The notes: generated by a model not told the origin, from the sequence alone. Positions 53,264 through 62,101 are shown, counted from the first letter of the stretch. The stretch is DNA of 64,000 nucleotides from JAICYJ01 sp963737445 (GCA_963737445.1 CAVTSO010000009.1:558001-622000); one strand, 5' to 3'. Numbers and translations: made by a program.

Positions 53264-55854
53264 CCCGCGACCTCGGCGAGCAGCTCTCGCGCGGCCTCGA
53301 GCTGTTCCTCGCGGCCGCCAAGCTCGCCGTTTCGGCGGCGCCGCAGCAGCTCCGCCAGGAGCGCGCCCACCTGCGGCGACTCCGGCATCCCCAGCTGATC
53401 GCGCAGCGTGTCCCCGTCGATGTCCAGCCGCAGGTCGCGCAGCTGCGCCAGGTACAGCTCGGCGGACTCGGCCGCGGGCCCTTCCAGCGCCACCACCATC
53501 AGCGCCACCTCGGCCGGATGCGGCGCCAGCAGCTCCGCGATCCGCGCCGGCTCGGCCGTCTCCGCCAGCGCCCCCGCCAGCCGCGGCGGCACCACGGCGG
53601 CCGACGCCACCACGCGGGCGTCGCGGCGCCGCACGCGCAGCCGCTCCAGCCACTCGTCCAGCTCGCCGCCCGGGATGCTGCGCGCGATCGCGGCCAGTCG
53701 GCCGCGCCACGCCGGCAGCTCTGGCGCGTGGCGCCGCCGGGCGCGGTCGAGACGCTCCACCAGGTGCACCGACGCCGGGCCGCAGTCGAGCGCCGGGTGC
53801 ACGGCGCCGGCCAAACCCAGCTGGTCGAGGCTGGCGAGCGCGCCCGCCACCTCGTCCTCGCCCAGCAGCGCCACCAGCTCGTCCCGCACGCGCGCCCCGG
53901 ACAGGTCGCCCACCAGCCCCATCTCCACGCAGCTTCGGGCCAGCTGGAGGGTGAGGCCGTCCATGTCGAACCCGTAGCGGTTCTGGTAGCGGATGGCGCG
54001 GAAGATGCGCGTGGGGTCCTCGATGAAGGACAGGTTGTGCAGCACCCGCACGATGCCGCGGCCCAGGTCGCCCTCGCCGCCGTAGGGGTCGAACAGCAGA
54101 CCGAACTCGGCGGGCAGCAGCGAGACGGCCATCGCGTTGATGGTGAAGTCCCGGCGGTGCAGGTCCTGGCGAATCGAGGAGTGCTCGACGGTGGGCAGGG
54201 CGGCCGGGTACTCGTAGTGCTCGGTGCGGGCGCTGGCCACGTCGACGCGCAGGTCGCCGGCCAGCACCACCGCGGTGTGGAACTTCTCGTGGGCGTGCAT
54301 GCGGCCGTCCAGCGCCGTCGCAAGACGCTCGGCGAAGGCGATGCCGTCGCCCTCGTAGGCAAGATCGATGTCGAAGCTGGGCTCCTCCAGGAGCAGGTCG
54401 CGCACGGCGCCGCCCACGAGGTAGACGCCGGCGTCGTCAGCGGCCGCCGCGGCGGCTGGCCACAGGCGCTCCAGGCCGGGCATGGCGCGCAGCCGGTCGC
54501 TCAGGTCGGTCGGGCGCTTCGGCGGCGCGCCGGGCGGGGCATCGCGCAGCGCCCGCAGCAGGTCGCCGCGGGTGATGATCCCAAGCACGTCGGCGGTCGG
54601 GTGCGGCCCGTCGTGGCCGTCCCGGGTGACGGCCAGGCGGCCGACCCCGCGCAGCAGCACCCGCTGCACGTCGGCCAGGGTCGCGTGCGGCGGCAGCCCC
54701 GCCACCTCGGCGCTCATGATGCCGCGCACCGGCGCGTGGCCGAGGCCGTGGCCGATCGCGCGACCCATGTCTTCGCCGGCTACGATGCCAACCATCACGC
54801 CGCCGGAGGCGACCGGCACGCCGGAGGTTCCGCGGCGCCGGCACTCGGCCAGGGCATCGTCGATGGTGCTGTCGGCTTCCACGAACCAGGGCGGCGCCGA
54901 CATGATGTCGGCCGCTCGCGGGCCGGCCGCGATCCCCAGCACCAGCGCCGCACCCAGCCGGGCGCGGGCGCCCTCGAGCGTCTCGTCGCGCACCAGCGCC
55001 GAGGCCGCCTGCGCGTGGCCGCCGCCGCCCAGCGCGGCCATCACCGCGGCCACGTCGAACGCGGCCGTGCGGCTGCGCCCGACCGCGAACACCCGGCCGT
55101 CCATCTCCACCAGCATCACCATCGCCGGGCTGTCGGTGAGGTCGGTGATCTTGGAGGCGAGGGTGGACACGCCGTCCACGTAGCGCGGCCAGCGGGCGGC
55201 CGCCACGAGCACCGCCACGCCGCCCAGCTCGAGCTGCTCGGACGCGTCGATCAGGGTGGTCAGGAGCGCGCGGTGGTCGGCATCCAGGGGCGTATGCAGA
55301 AAGCCGCCGATCAGCTCCTGATTCGCGCCGTGGCGGACGCAGAACGCCAGTGCCTCCACGTCGCGGACGGTGGTCGAGGTGTACGTCAGCGATCCCGTAT
55401 CCTCGTGGATGCCCAGCGCCAGCACGGTCGCCTCGGTCGGCGTCGGCTCGATCCCGCGCTCGGCCAGGATGCCGGCCATGGTGCTGCTGAGGGCGCCGTC
55501 GCCGGAGCAGAGGTAACGCTCGTGAGCGACCCACGCGGGCGGCTCCGTGCCGTGGTGGTCGAACAGCATGGTCTCCACCCCGGGACGCTCCACCAGCTCG
55601 GCCAGGTCGCCCAGGCGGCCCAGCTGTGAGGTCTCGACCACGATCACCCTGGAGACGGCGGACAGGTCGCAGCGGGAGGCATCGGCCAGGGCCAGCTCCT
55701 GCCCGTGCAGCGCGGCGAACTCGCGCACGTTGCGGTTGAGCCCGCCGTGCACGAGCACGGTCGCGCCGGGGTACAGCCGGCGCGCCGCCAGCATCGAGCC
55801 GAGGGCGTCGAAATCCGTGTTCTGGTGGGAGATGATCACCTCTGCCGGCCGCAT
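53260..55854 (-). CDS. cca: DHH-CBS-tRNA nucleotidyltransferase (CCA/poly(A) polymerase family)
   Basis: An 864-residue multidomain protein. A DHH phosphoesterase domain has QNTDFDALGS at 11-20 and FDHHG at 98-102, with the DHHA1 motif GGGGHAQAAS at 276-285. Two CBS domains follow (about 315-375 and 378-437). A class II nucleotidyltransferase has GGAVRDLL at 481-488 and the catalytic DID at 495-497, then RRDFTINAMA and EDPTRIFRAIRYQNR. This architecture is known among bacterial CCA- or A-adding enzymes; whether it adds CC, A or CCA cannot be told. A TACCCT box lies six bases before the ATG. Confidence 0.9.
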   Translation of the reverse strand: MRPAEVIISHQNTDFDALGSMLAARRLYPGATVLVHGGLNRNVREFAALHGQELALADASRCDLSAVSRVIVVETSQLGRLGDLAELVERPGVETMLFDHHGTEPPAWVAHERYLCSGDGALSSTMAGILAERGIEPTPTEATVLALGIHEDTGSLTYTSTTVRDVEALAFCVRHGANQELIGGFLHTPLDADHRALLTTLIDASEQLELGGVAVLVAAARWPRYVDGVSTLASKITDLTDSPAMVMLVEMDGRVFAVGRSRTAAFDVAAVMAALGGGGHAQAASALVRDETLEGARARLGAALVLGIAAGPRAADIMSAPPWFVEADSTIDDALAECRRRGTSGVPVASGGVMVGIVAGEDMGRAIGHGLGHAPVRGIMSAEVAGLPPHATLADVQRVLLRGVGRLAVTRDGHDGPHPTADVLGIITRGDLLRALRDAPPGAPPKRPTDLSDRLRAMPGLERLWPAAAAAADDAGVYLVGGAVRDLLLEEPSFDIDLAYEGDGIAFAERLATALDGRMHAHEKFHTAVVLAGDLRVDVASARTEHYEYPAALPTVEHSSIRQDLHRRDFTINAMAVSLLPAEFGLLFDPYGGEGDLGRGIVRVLHNLSFIEDPTRIFRAIRYQNRYGFDMDGLTLQLARSCVEMGLVGDLSGARVRDELVALLGEDEVAGALASLDQLGLAGAVHPALDCGPASVHLVERLDRARRRHAPELPAWRGRLAAIARSIPGGELDEWLERLRVRRRDARVVASAAVVPPRLAGALAETAEPARIAELLAPHPAEVALMVVALEGPAAESAELYLAQLRDLRLDIDGDTLRDQLGMPESPQVGALLAELLRRRRNGELGGREEQLEAARELLAEVAG

Positions 55855-55860
55855 GCGCAG

Positions 55861-55866
55861 AGGGTA
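55861..55866 (-). promoter_or_regulatory. Candidate -10 box, cca (leaderless)
   Basis: TACCCT on the minus strand, six bases before the ATG at 55854, in the 20-base gap after ridA. Confidence 0.45.
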
Positions 55867-55874
55867 CCGGAGCT

Positions 55875-56261
55875 CTACGTCAGTGCGATCGCCTCGATCT
55901 CCACGCGGGCGCCCGCCGGCAGGCCCGCGACCTGCACGGTGGAGCGGGCCGGCGGGTCGCTCACGAAGTAGGTGGCGTACACGTCGTTCATGGCCGCGAA
56001 CTCGCCCAGGTCGGTCATGAACACGGTGGTCTTGACCACCTGGTTGAGGCCGCTGCCGGCGCCCTCCAGCACCGCCTTCAGGTTCTGCAGCGCGCGCTCG
56101 GTCTGGGCCGCGACGTCGCCCTCGACCATGTCGCCGGTGTCGGGATCGAGCCCCACCTGGCCGGCGCAGAAGACCAGCCCGTCGGTGCGGATGGCCTGGT
56201 TGTAGGGGGCGCCCTGGAATGGGCGGGGCGCGCCGTCGACGGCGATCACGGTCCTGCTCAC
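55875..56261 (-). CDS. ridA: RidA-family protein (enamine/imine deaminase)
   Basis: A 128-residue YjgF/YER057c/UK114 protein: GAPYNQAIRTDGLVFCAGQVGLDPDTG, LKAVLEGAGSGLNQVVKTTVF and the terminal PPARSTVQVAGLPAGARVEIEAIA with the active-site Arg and Glu. RidA clears reactive 2-aminoacrylate produced by PLP enzymes. The GTG start overlaps hisD by four bases (GTGA). Confidence 0.92.
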   Translation of the reverse strand: MSRTVIAVDGAPRPFQGAPYNQAIRTDGLVFCAGQVGLDPDTGDMVEGDVAAQTERALQNLKAVLEGAGSGLNQVVKTTVFMTDLGEFAAMNDVYATYFVSDPPARSTVQVAGLPAGARVEIEAIALT

Positions 56262-57535
56262 GTTGCGGCTCCTTCGGTCAGTGACGGTGCTTTGGCGAGG
56301 CGCTCGGCCCGCACCTCGGCCGAACGGGCGTGGGCGGGCAGGCCCTCGGCGCGGGCCAGGTCGGCCAGCGGCCCGGCCAGCCGCTCGACAGCGGCGTCGG
56401 GGATCTCGACCACCTCCTGGATGCGCAGAAACACGCTCGTGGCCAGGCCCGACGAGAAGCGGCCGCGGCCGCCCGTGGGCAGGATGTGGTTCGAGCCGGC
56501 CACGTAGTCGCCGAACGCCGTCCCGCTCATCATGCCGATGAAGATGGCGCCGGCGTGCCGCACGCGCTCGAGCAGCGCCTGCGGGTCGGCCACCATCAGC
56601 TGCAGGTGCTCCGGCGCGTAGGCGTTGACCAGCTCGATGGCGGTGTCCCACGAGTCGGTCTGCAGCAGCGTGATGCCGGCGGGATCGGGCAGCTCGGCCG
56701 ACACGGCCGCGAGCAAGGCCTCGTCCACGGCCACCAGCACCGACTGCGACCCCGCGCCGTGCTCGGCCTGGGCGCGCAGGTCCCAGGCCACGACGTCGGG
56801 CGGGGCGGTCTCGTCGGCCAGCACGATCAGCTCGCTGGGCCCGGCCAGCGACTCGATGCCGACCTCGCCGAACAGGCCGCGCTTGGCCTCCTCGACGAAC
56901 GCGTTGCCGGGGCCGACCAGCACGTCCACGGGCCGGATCGTCTCCGTCCCGAGCGCCATCGCGGCCACCGCCTGGGCGCCACCGATGGCGTACACCTCCT
57001 CGACGCCTGCCAGGCTGCACGCGGCCAGCACGGCGTGCGAGGGCAGGCCGTCCGGGCCGGGCGGCGAGCACACGGCGATCTCCTTGACCCCGGCCACCTG
57101 CGCGGGCACCAGCGCCATCACGGCGCTGGACGGGTAGGCGGCGCGGCCACCGGGCGCGTACACGCCGGCGCGGTCGACCGGCATCGGGCGGGTGCTGACG
57201 ATCTGCCCCTGGGCCAGCACCTGGCGGCTGGGCTGCGGCATCGTCTCGCGCGCGGTGGCGCGCAGGTTCTCGGTAAGCGTCTCGAGCGCCCGCAGCACGC
57301 CCGGCGAGGTCTCCTTCAGCGAGCGCTTGATGGCCGCAGGCGACACTCGCGCACGCTCCACGTCGACGCCGTCGAGACGGGCGGTGAGACGGCGTACGGC
57401 GGCGTCGCCCCCGCTTCGCACCATCTCCACGATGTCGGCCACCGAGCCCTTGACGCGCTCCCGGTCCTCGTCAGTTGGACGCAGCGCCCGAACCGTCTCC
57501 GTGACCATGGCGGCCGTTATCTGACGGGTCTCCAC
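56258..57535 (-). CDS. hisD: Histidinol dehydrogenase
   Basis: HisD performs the last two oxidations of histidine synthesis. The 425-residue protein contains RAGVYAPGGRAAYPSSAVMAL, GGAQAVAAMALGTETI, GPGNAFVEEAKR, GPSELIVLAD (zinc and active-site region), NAYAPEHLQL and GDYVAGSNHILPTGGRGRF. The GTG at 57535 follows a TAGACT box by six bases. No other his genes are in the window; ridA follows in the same transcript. Confidence 0.95.
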   Translation of the reverse strand: METRQITAAMVTETVRALRPTDEDRERVKGSVADIVEMVRSGGDAAVRRLTARLDGVDVERARVSPAAIKRSLKETSPGVLRALETLTENLRATARETMPQPSRQVLAQGQIVSTRPMPVDRAGVYAPGGRAAYPSSAVMALVPAQVAGVKEIAVCSPPGPDGLPSHAVLAACSLAGVEEVYAIGGAQAVAAMALGTETIRPVDVLVGPGNAFVEEAKRGLFGEVGIESLAGPSELIVLADETAPPDVVAWDLRAQAEHGAGSQSVLVAVDEALLAAVSAELPDPAGITLLQTDSWDTAIELVNAYAPEHLQLMVADPQALLERVRHAGAIFIGMMSGTAFGDYVAGSNHILPTGGRGRFSSGLATSVFLRIQEVVEIPDAAVERLAGPLADLARAEGLPAHARSAEVRAERLAKAPSLTEGAAT

Positions 57536-57541
57536 GCCAGC

Positions 57542-57547
57542 AGTCTA
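57542..57547 (-). promoter_or_regulatory. Candidate -10 box, hisD (leaderless)
   Basis: TAGACT on the minus strand, six bases before GTG 57535. Confidence 0.5.
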
Positions 57548-57559
57548 GTGAGGCCGGAA

Positions 57560-58210
57560 CTACGCCGTGGCGGCCGGTACGGCGGCCAGCGCGCGGTAGC
57601 TGTCGCCGGCCAGCGTCATCGCCTCGCGGGCACCCAGCTCCACCACGTGGGCGAGATCCTCGTCACCGCCGGCCAGCAGCGAGGGCACGTAGGTGAGCTG
57701 CAGCGATGGCTCCAGATCGCCGAAGCGGCGGCGTGCGACTACGGTCGTCTCGTCGCGCGGAGCGGCCGCGTTGCGGGCCAGCTCGTCGCGCAGGAAGTCC
57801 GCGAAGCAGGCCGCGATCGGCTCCGCCTCGAGCCGGCACGCGTCCAGCCGGTAGACGGTCGCATCGAACTCCAGGGGATCGTCGCCGGTGGCGTAGGCGT
57901 ACTGGTCGCCCCAGGCGGTCTCGCCGATGAACCACCAGCCGTCGGCCCGACCGTCCCATGCCTGCCGCCAGCCGTCGGGGGCGTTCCAGCGGCGCATGTC
58001 GCGCACCGACCAGGGGCCGACGCCGAACACGCGGAAGTAGCCGCCGTAGGCGTCGAGGCCGTTGCTGAGTGAGAGCAGCCGGGCGTGGTCGAGCGGTAGG
58101 GGCGCGCCCGACCCGGACAGCAGGGAGGACGGCGCCAGCATGTCGGCGGCCGGGCGCGTGCGCACCAGCCCGCGCGTCAGCAGCGCCGACAGGCAGCCGT
58201 CGACGCTCAC
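57560..58210 (-). CDS. Protein of unknown function, SMI1/KNR4 (SUKH)-like pattern
   Basis: A 216-residue protein. The segment LDHARLLSLSNGLDAYGGYFRVFG followed by WWFIGETAWGDQYAYATGD resembles the SUKH/SMI1-KNR4 pattern, in which an N-terminal glutamate/asparagine helix is followed by a W-rich beta sheet. SUKH proteins often serve as immunity proteins against toxins, but no toxin gene is adjacent and isolated members are common. The GTG overlaps the murA stop (GTGA), so it is read with murA. The assignment is tentative. Confidence 0.55.
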   Translation of the reverse strand: MSVDGCLSALLTRGLVRTRPAADMLAPSSLLSGSGAPLPLDHARLLSLSNGLDAYGGYFRVFGVGPWSVRDMRRWNAPDGWRQAWDGRADGWWFIGETAWGDQYAYATGDDPLEFDATVYRLDACRLEAEPIAACFADFLRDELARNAAAPRDETTVVARRRFGDLEPSLQLTYVPSLLAGGDEDLAHVVELGAREAMTLAGDSYRALAAVPAATA

Positions 58211-59523
58211 GCCTCGACCCGCTCGATGCGGGCGCCCAGGTTGCGCAGGCGCTCGTCGATGCGCTCGTAGCCGCGGTCGATCTGGCCGACGTTGCCGATC
58301 CGGCTCGTGCCCTCCGCGCAGAGGCTGGCCATCAGCATCGCCATGCCGGCGCGGATGTCCGGGCTCTCCATGCGGTAGCCGTAGAGCTTGCTGGGGCCGG
58401 TGACGACGGCGCGGTGGGGATCGCACAGGATGATGCGGGCGCCCATCGAGACCAGCTTGTCGGTGAACACCAGCCGGTTCTCGAACATCTTCTCGAAGAT
58501 CAGCACCGTGCCCTTGGCCTGGGTCGCCACCGCAACCGCGATCGACGTCAGGTCGGCGGGGAACATCGGCCACGGCCCGTCGTCGATCTTCGGCACCTGA
58601 TCGTGGATGTCGTCGACCACCACCAGCTCCTGGCCGGGGGGCACGCGCACGCTGGTGCCCTGGACCTGGATCTCGACGCCCAGCCGCCGGAAGCTGTGAC
58701 GGATCGCGCGCAAGTGCTCGACGGCCGCGTCCTCGATCAGGAGGTCGCCGCCGGTGACGGCGGCCAAGCCGATGAACGAGGCCACCTCGATGTGGTCGGG
58801 CCCGACCCGGTGGGTGCAGCCGTGCAGCGCGTCGGCGCCCTCGATCACGAGCACGTTCGAGCCGATCCCCTCGATGCCGACGCCCATCTTGCAGAGCAGG
58901 TGGCAGAGGTCCTGCACGTGCGGCTCGCAGGCGGCGTTCATGATCACGGTCGTGCCGCGGGCGCGGGCGGCGGCCATCAGCGCGTTCTCGGTACCGGTGA
59001 CGCTGGCCTCGTCGAGGTGGATCTCGGCGCCGTCGAGGCCGTCGGGCGCGCGCAGGCGGTACTCGCGATCGACCTGCACGTCGGCGCCCAGCGCGGCGAA
59101 CGCCATCAGGTGGGTGTCTACCCGGCGCCGGCCGATCACGTCGCCGCCGGGAGGCGGCACGTCGGCAGCGCCGAAGCGGGCCAGCAGCGGCCCGGCCAGC
59201 AGGATCGAGGCGCGGATGCGGGTGCACAGCTCGGGGTCGAGCTTGGTGCCGTTGACCTCGGCCGCCCACACCCGCACGGTGTTCGGGCCCTGCCACTCGA
59301 CGTCGACGCCAAGCGCCGCGATCAGCTCGATCATCTCCTCGACGTCGCGGATGTGCGGGACGTTCTCGAGGATGACGGGCTCCCCGGTGAGCAGGCAGGC
59401 GGCGAGGATCGGGAGGGCCGCGTTCTTGTTGCCGGCCGGCCTGATGGCGCCCGACAGCGGCTGACAGCCCTCGATCAGGAATGCCTCCACAGTGCCCTCT
59501 CGCGTCGCGGTAGCCATGGCCAT
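58207..59523 (-). CDS. murA: UDP-N-acetylglucosamine 1-carboxyvinyltransferase (Asp-type MurA)
   Basis: MurA transfers enolpyruvate from PEP to UDP-GlcNAc, the first committed peptidoglycan step. The 438-residue protein has IRPAGNKNAALPILAA (substrate-binding Lys33), AAARARGTTVIMNAACEPHV and RDVEEM. The loop that usually reads GGCAIG reads GGDVIG, with Asp at residue 128 where the fosfomycin-reactive Cys normally sits, as in mycobacteria. TACCCT lies two bases before the first ATG and eight before the second (59517), so the true start may be 59517. Confidence 0.94.
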   Translation of the reverse strand: MAMATATREGTVEAFLIEGCQPLSGAIRPAGNKNAALPILAACLLTGEPVILENVPHIRDVEEMIELIAALGVDVEWQGPNTVRVWAAEVNGTKLDPELCTRIRASILLAGPLLARFGAADVPPPGGDVIGRRRVDTHLMAFAALGADVQVDREYRLRAPDGLDGAEIHLDEASVTGTENALMAAARARGTTVIMNAACEPHVQDLCHLLCKMGVGIEGIGSNVLVIEGADALHGCTHRVGPDHIEVASFIGLAAVTGGDLLIEDAAVEHLRAIRHSFRRLGVEIQVQGTSVRVPPGQELVVVDDIHDQVPKIDDGPWPMFPADLTSIAVAVATQAKGTVLIFEKMFENRLVFTDKLVSMGARIILCDPHRAVVTGPSKLYGYRMESPDIRAGMAMLMASLCAEGTSRIGNVGQIDRGYERIDERLRNLGARIERVEA

Positions 59524-59525
59524 CT

Positions 59526-59531
59526 AGGGTA
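59526..59531 (-). promoter_or_regulatory. Candidate -10 box, murA
   Basis: TACCCT on the minus strand; leaderless spacing fits ATG 59517 better than ATG 59523. Confidence 0.4.
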
Positions 59532-59564
59532 GCCCCATTCGACCCGTTTGCCCGTGGTTCCTGC

Positions 59565-59570
59565 TATTTT
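59565..59570 (+). promoter_or_regulatory. Candidate -10 box, HD-domain gene (leaderless)
   Basis: TATTTT six bases before ATG 59577, divergent from the murA box. Confidence 0.45.
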
Positions 59571-59576
59571 CGCCGC

Positions 59577-60149
59577 ATGGACGAGCAACTGGTACGCGAT
59601 CGTGACGCGGCGTGGGCGCTGCTCACCGATTGGACGCAGAGCGAGGCCCTGCGCCGCCACGCGCTGGCGGTGGAAGCATCGGTGCGCGCGTACGCGGGCT
59701 CGTTCGACGAGGACGTGGATGCGTGGGGCAACGTCGCGCTACTGCACGACTTCGACTACGAACGCCACCCGACGCTGGACAAGCACCCGTCCGATGGCGC
59801 GCCGGTGCTGCGCGAAAAGGGCTATCCGGAGTGGTTCATCCGCGCCATCCAGTCGCACGGCGACCACACCGGCGTGCCGCGCGAGTCACAGCTCGAGCGC
59901 ACGCTCTACGCCTGCGACGAGGTGTCGGGGTTCGTCCACGCGTGCGGCCTGGTGCGGCCGGACGGGCTGACGTCGCTGGAGGCGAAGTCGGTGCGAAAAA
60001 AGCTGAAGCAGCCCAGCTTCGCGAAGGGCGTGAACCGCGACGACGTCGTCCAGGGAGCCGAGCAGCTCGGCGTCGACCTAGACGAGCACATCACGTTCGT
60101 GATCGCGGCGCTGCGGCCGATCTCGGCCGAGCTGGGCCTGCGCAGCTAG
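59577..60149 (+). CDS. HD-domain protein
   Basis: A 190-residue protein with an HD phosphohydrolase core: RRHALAVEAS supplies the first His, VALLHDFDYERHP the HD pair, and IQSHGDHTGVP the next His. Such proteins are metal-dependent hydrolases of nucleotides or phosphates; the substrate is unknown. The second half (LEAKSVRKKLKQPSFAKGVNRDDV) matches the common short bacterial HD family. Its stop overlaps that of the convergent aminotransferase gene within CTAG. Confidence 0.82.
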   Translation: MDEQLVRDRDAAWALLTDWTQSEALRRHALAVEASVRAYAGSFDEDVDAWGNVALLHDFDYERHPTLDKHPSDGAPVLREKGYPEWFIRAIQSHGDHTGVPRESQLERTLYACDEVSGFVHACGLVRPDGLTSLEAKSVRKKLKQPSFAKGVNRDDVVQGAEQLGVDLDEHITFVIAALRPISAELGLRS

Positions 60150-61246
60150 CCGAGCGCGGCCGCCAGGCGCTCCACGTCGTCGTCGCTCGTCCATGCGCCG
60201 ATGGAGACGCGCAGCCAGGGCGTGTCGGGGATGTAGCGCGCGAGGATGCCCTGCGCCGCGAGCCGCTCGTTGAGGGCGACGGTGTCCTCCTGCCCGGCCA
60301 CGGTGAGGGCTATCAGCGGTGCGCCGTCGTTGCCGTGATCGGCGACGGTGACGCCGGGCTGCCGGCGCAGGCGCTCGCGGGCGCGGCTCGCGTTTTCGGC
60401 GGTCTGCCCCAGCCAGGCCTCGCGGCCGCCGGGCAGCGATTCGACCCACTCGATGGCGGCGCCGATGCCGGCCACGGTGACGGTGTCGAGCGTGCCGCCG
60501 TCGAAGCGGGCCGCGGTCGGGAGGAAGTCGCCGACCACTCCCTGCTCGAGGTTCCAGTAGCTCGACTGGGCCGTCCACGCACGGTCCTGCCACTGCGGGG
60601 ACACCCACAGGCCGCCACTGCCCTGCGGGCCGAGCAGCCACTTCTGGCCGGAGAAGGCGTAGAAGTCGGCGCCGCTGGCGGCCGCGTCGACGGCGATCGC
60701 GCCGGCCGACTGGGCGCCGTCCAGGAGCAGCGACGCTCCGACCGCGTGCGCGGCCACGGAGATCGCGGCCACGTCCAGCACCCGGCCGGTCGTCCACAGC
60801 ACGTGCGACACGGCCACCATGCGGGTGCCGTCGCCGATGCCGTCCAGCAGGCGCTCGGGGGGCAGTTCGACGACGCGCACGCCCGCACGGCGGGCGATCA
60901 CATCCAGCGGGCTGCGGATGCCGGGGTGCTCCTCGGTGGTGGTCAGCACCTCGTCGCCGGCCTGCCAGTCGATGCCCGAGATGACGATGCCGACGCCCTG
61001 CGTGGTGGAGCTGGTCAGCGCGATCTGCTCGGGCGGCGCGCCGACGGCACGGCCCAGCGCGGCGCGGGCGCGGTCGCGCAGCTCGCGGTAGTGCTGGAAG
61101 GCGGCCATGCCGATGCGGGGCTCGGCAAGAGACTTGTCCAGCTCGCGCCGCATGGCCTCGGCGGCAGGCCGGGGCAGCGGCCCGTTGGTGCCGGCGTTCA
61201 GGTAGGCAACGCCCTCCACCGAGGGCAGATCGGACCGGATGCTCAC
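60146..61246 (-). CDS. Class V aminotransferase (cysteine desulfurase-like)
   Basis: A 366-residue PLP-dependent enzyme. YLNAGTNGPLPRPAAEAM is the typical N-terminal substrate loop, LLDGAQSAGAI contains the PLP-contacting Asp and Gln, and FSGQKWLLGPQGSGGLWV the Schiff-base lysine. TEEHPGIRSPL fits the family. The closest named relatives are isopenicillin N epimerase and SufS-like proteins, but the substrate is undefined. The GTG start overlaps the endonuclease-family gene by four bases. Confidence 0.85.
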   Translation of the reverse strand: MSIRSDLPSVEGVAYLNAGTNGPLPRPAAEAMRRELDKSLAEPRIGMAAFQHYRELRDRARAALGRAVGAPPEQIALTSSTTQGVGIVISGIDWQAGDEVLTTTEEHPGIRSPLDVIARRAGVRVVELPPERLLDGIGDGTRMVAVSHVLWTTGRVLDVAAISVAAHAVGASLLLDGAQSAGAIAVDAAASGADFYAFSGQKWLLGPQGSGGLWVSPQWQDRAWTAQSSYWNLEQGVVGDFLPTAARFDGGTLDTVTVAGIGAAIEWVESLPGGREAWLGQTAENASRARERLRRQPGVTVADHGNDGAPLIALTVAGQEDTVALNERLAAQGILARYIPDTPWLRVSIGAWTSDDDVERLAAALG

Positions 61247-62053
61247 AATGTCACCACCACGTCGACGGGATCATGGTCAGAGAGGCGCACGGGCAGGTCG
61301 TCGTCCAGGTACAGGTCGCGGAGCTCGGGCGGCCACGCCGCCGGTGGCGACTCGACCTGCATGCCGCGGACGAAGAGGTGATCGACGCCGGGATGCAGCT
61401 TGGTGGCGTCCTCGATCCAGCCGCGTGCGGCGAGCGCCTGCAGGCCGGGCGAGCGGGCCTCGGCGTTGAGGTCGCCGCCCAGGAGCATCGGGGCGCCGCG
61501 TGCGAAGCGCTCGAGCACGTAGCCGGCACGCTCCAGCTGCTGGCGGTTGTCGCCGGAGTCGGCGTGGACGTTGGCGAGCGTGAGCTCGCGGCCGGCGGAT
61601 CGGTGGCGGAGGCGCACCAGCTGGGCGATGCGGGGCTCTCCGCGAAGTCGGCGGCGGTCGTTGATCTGGACGCGGCGGGCCGACACGAGCAGCAGCTCGG
61701 CGCCGTAGAGGACGGCGTTGGCCTGGCCCTCGACCTGAGTGCGGACGAGGTCGGGCAGGGCGCGACCCACTGCGGCACCGAGCGCCAGCGGCAGGGGCAC
61801 GTGCAAGAACGGGATGTGGGCGCCGTAGGCGGGGGCCAGCGTTAGGCCCATGCCGGTGCGCTCGCTCATGAGAGCGCCGGCCCACACCGGCACCTCCTGC
61901 AGCAGAACGAGGTCGGGCGCGTCGCGGACGATCAGCTCGCACATCTCATCGAGCAGCTTGCGATGGACGTGACCGTGCTGTCGGTCGGGCGGGATGTCGC
62001 GGCCGTGGGCGATGTTCCAGGCGCGGACGTCGGATGCGTACGGGATCGCTCAC
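61243..62053 (-). CDS. Endonuclease/exonuclease/phosphatase-family protein (5' end frameshifted)
   Basis: The readable part shows VLLQEVPVW, LANVHADSGDNRQQLERAG, LGGDLNAEARS and the catalytic SDHDPVDVVV, the metal-dependent EEP nuclease/phosphatase fold. The expected N-terminal motif (WNIAHGRDIPPDRQHGHVH) is in the same frame as the body but is preceded by a stop with no start codon. The GTG at 62053, seven bases after a TAGCAT box, is in another frame (SDPVRIR). A single indel near 62015-62035 would join them. Otherwise the start is ATG 61944 and the protein lacks its N terminus. Confidence 0.78.
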
Positions 62054-62059
62054 GAGGGC

Positions 62060-62095
62060 GATGCTACCGGGCGACCGCCGGGCACCGGTAGCATC
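62060..62095. promoter_or_regulatory. Symmetric divergent promoter pair (inverted repeat containing two -10 boxes)
   Basis: GATGCTACCGG at 62060-62070 and its exact reverse complement CCGGTAGCATC at 62085-62095 enclose 14 bases. Each arm contains TAGCAT pointing outward, seven bases before GTG 62053 on the minus strand and seven before ATG 62102 on the plus strand. The symmetry could also serve as an operator for a dimeric regulator. Confidence 0.6.
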
Positions 62096-62101
62096 CCGGG
62101 C

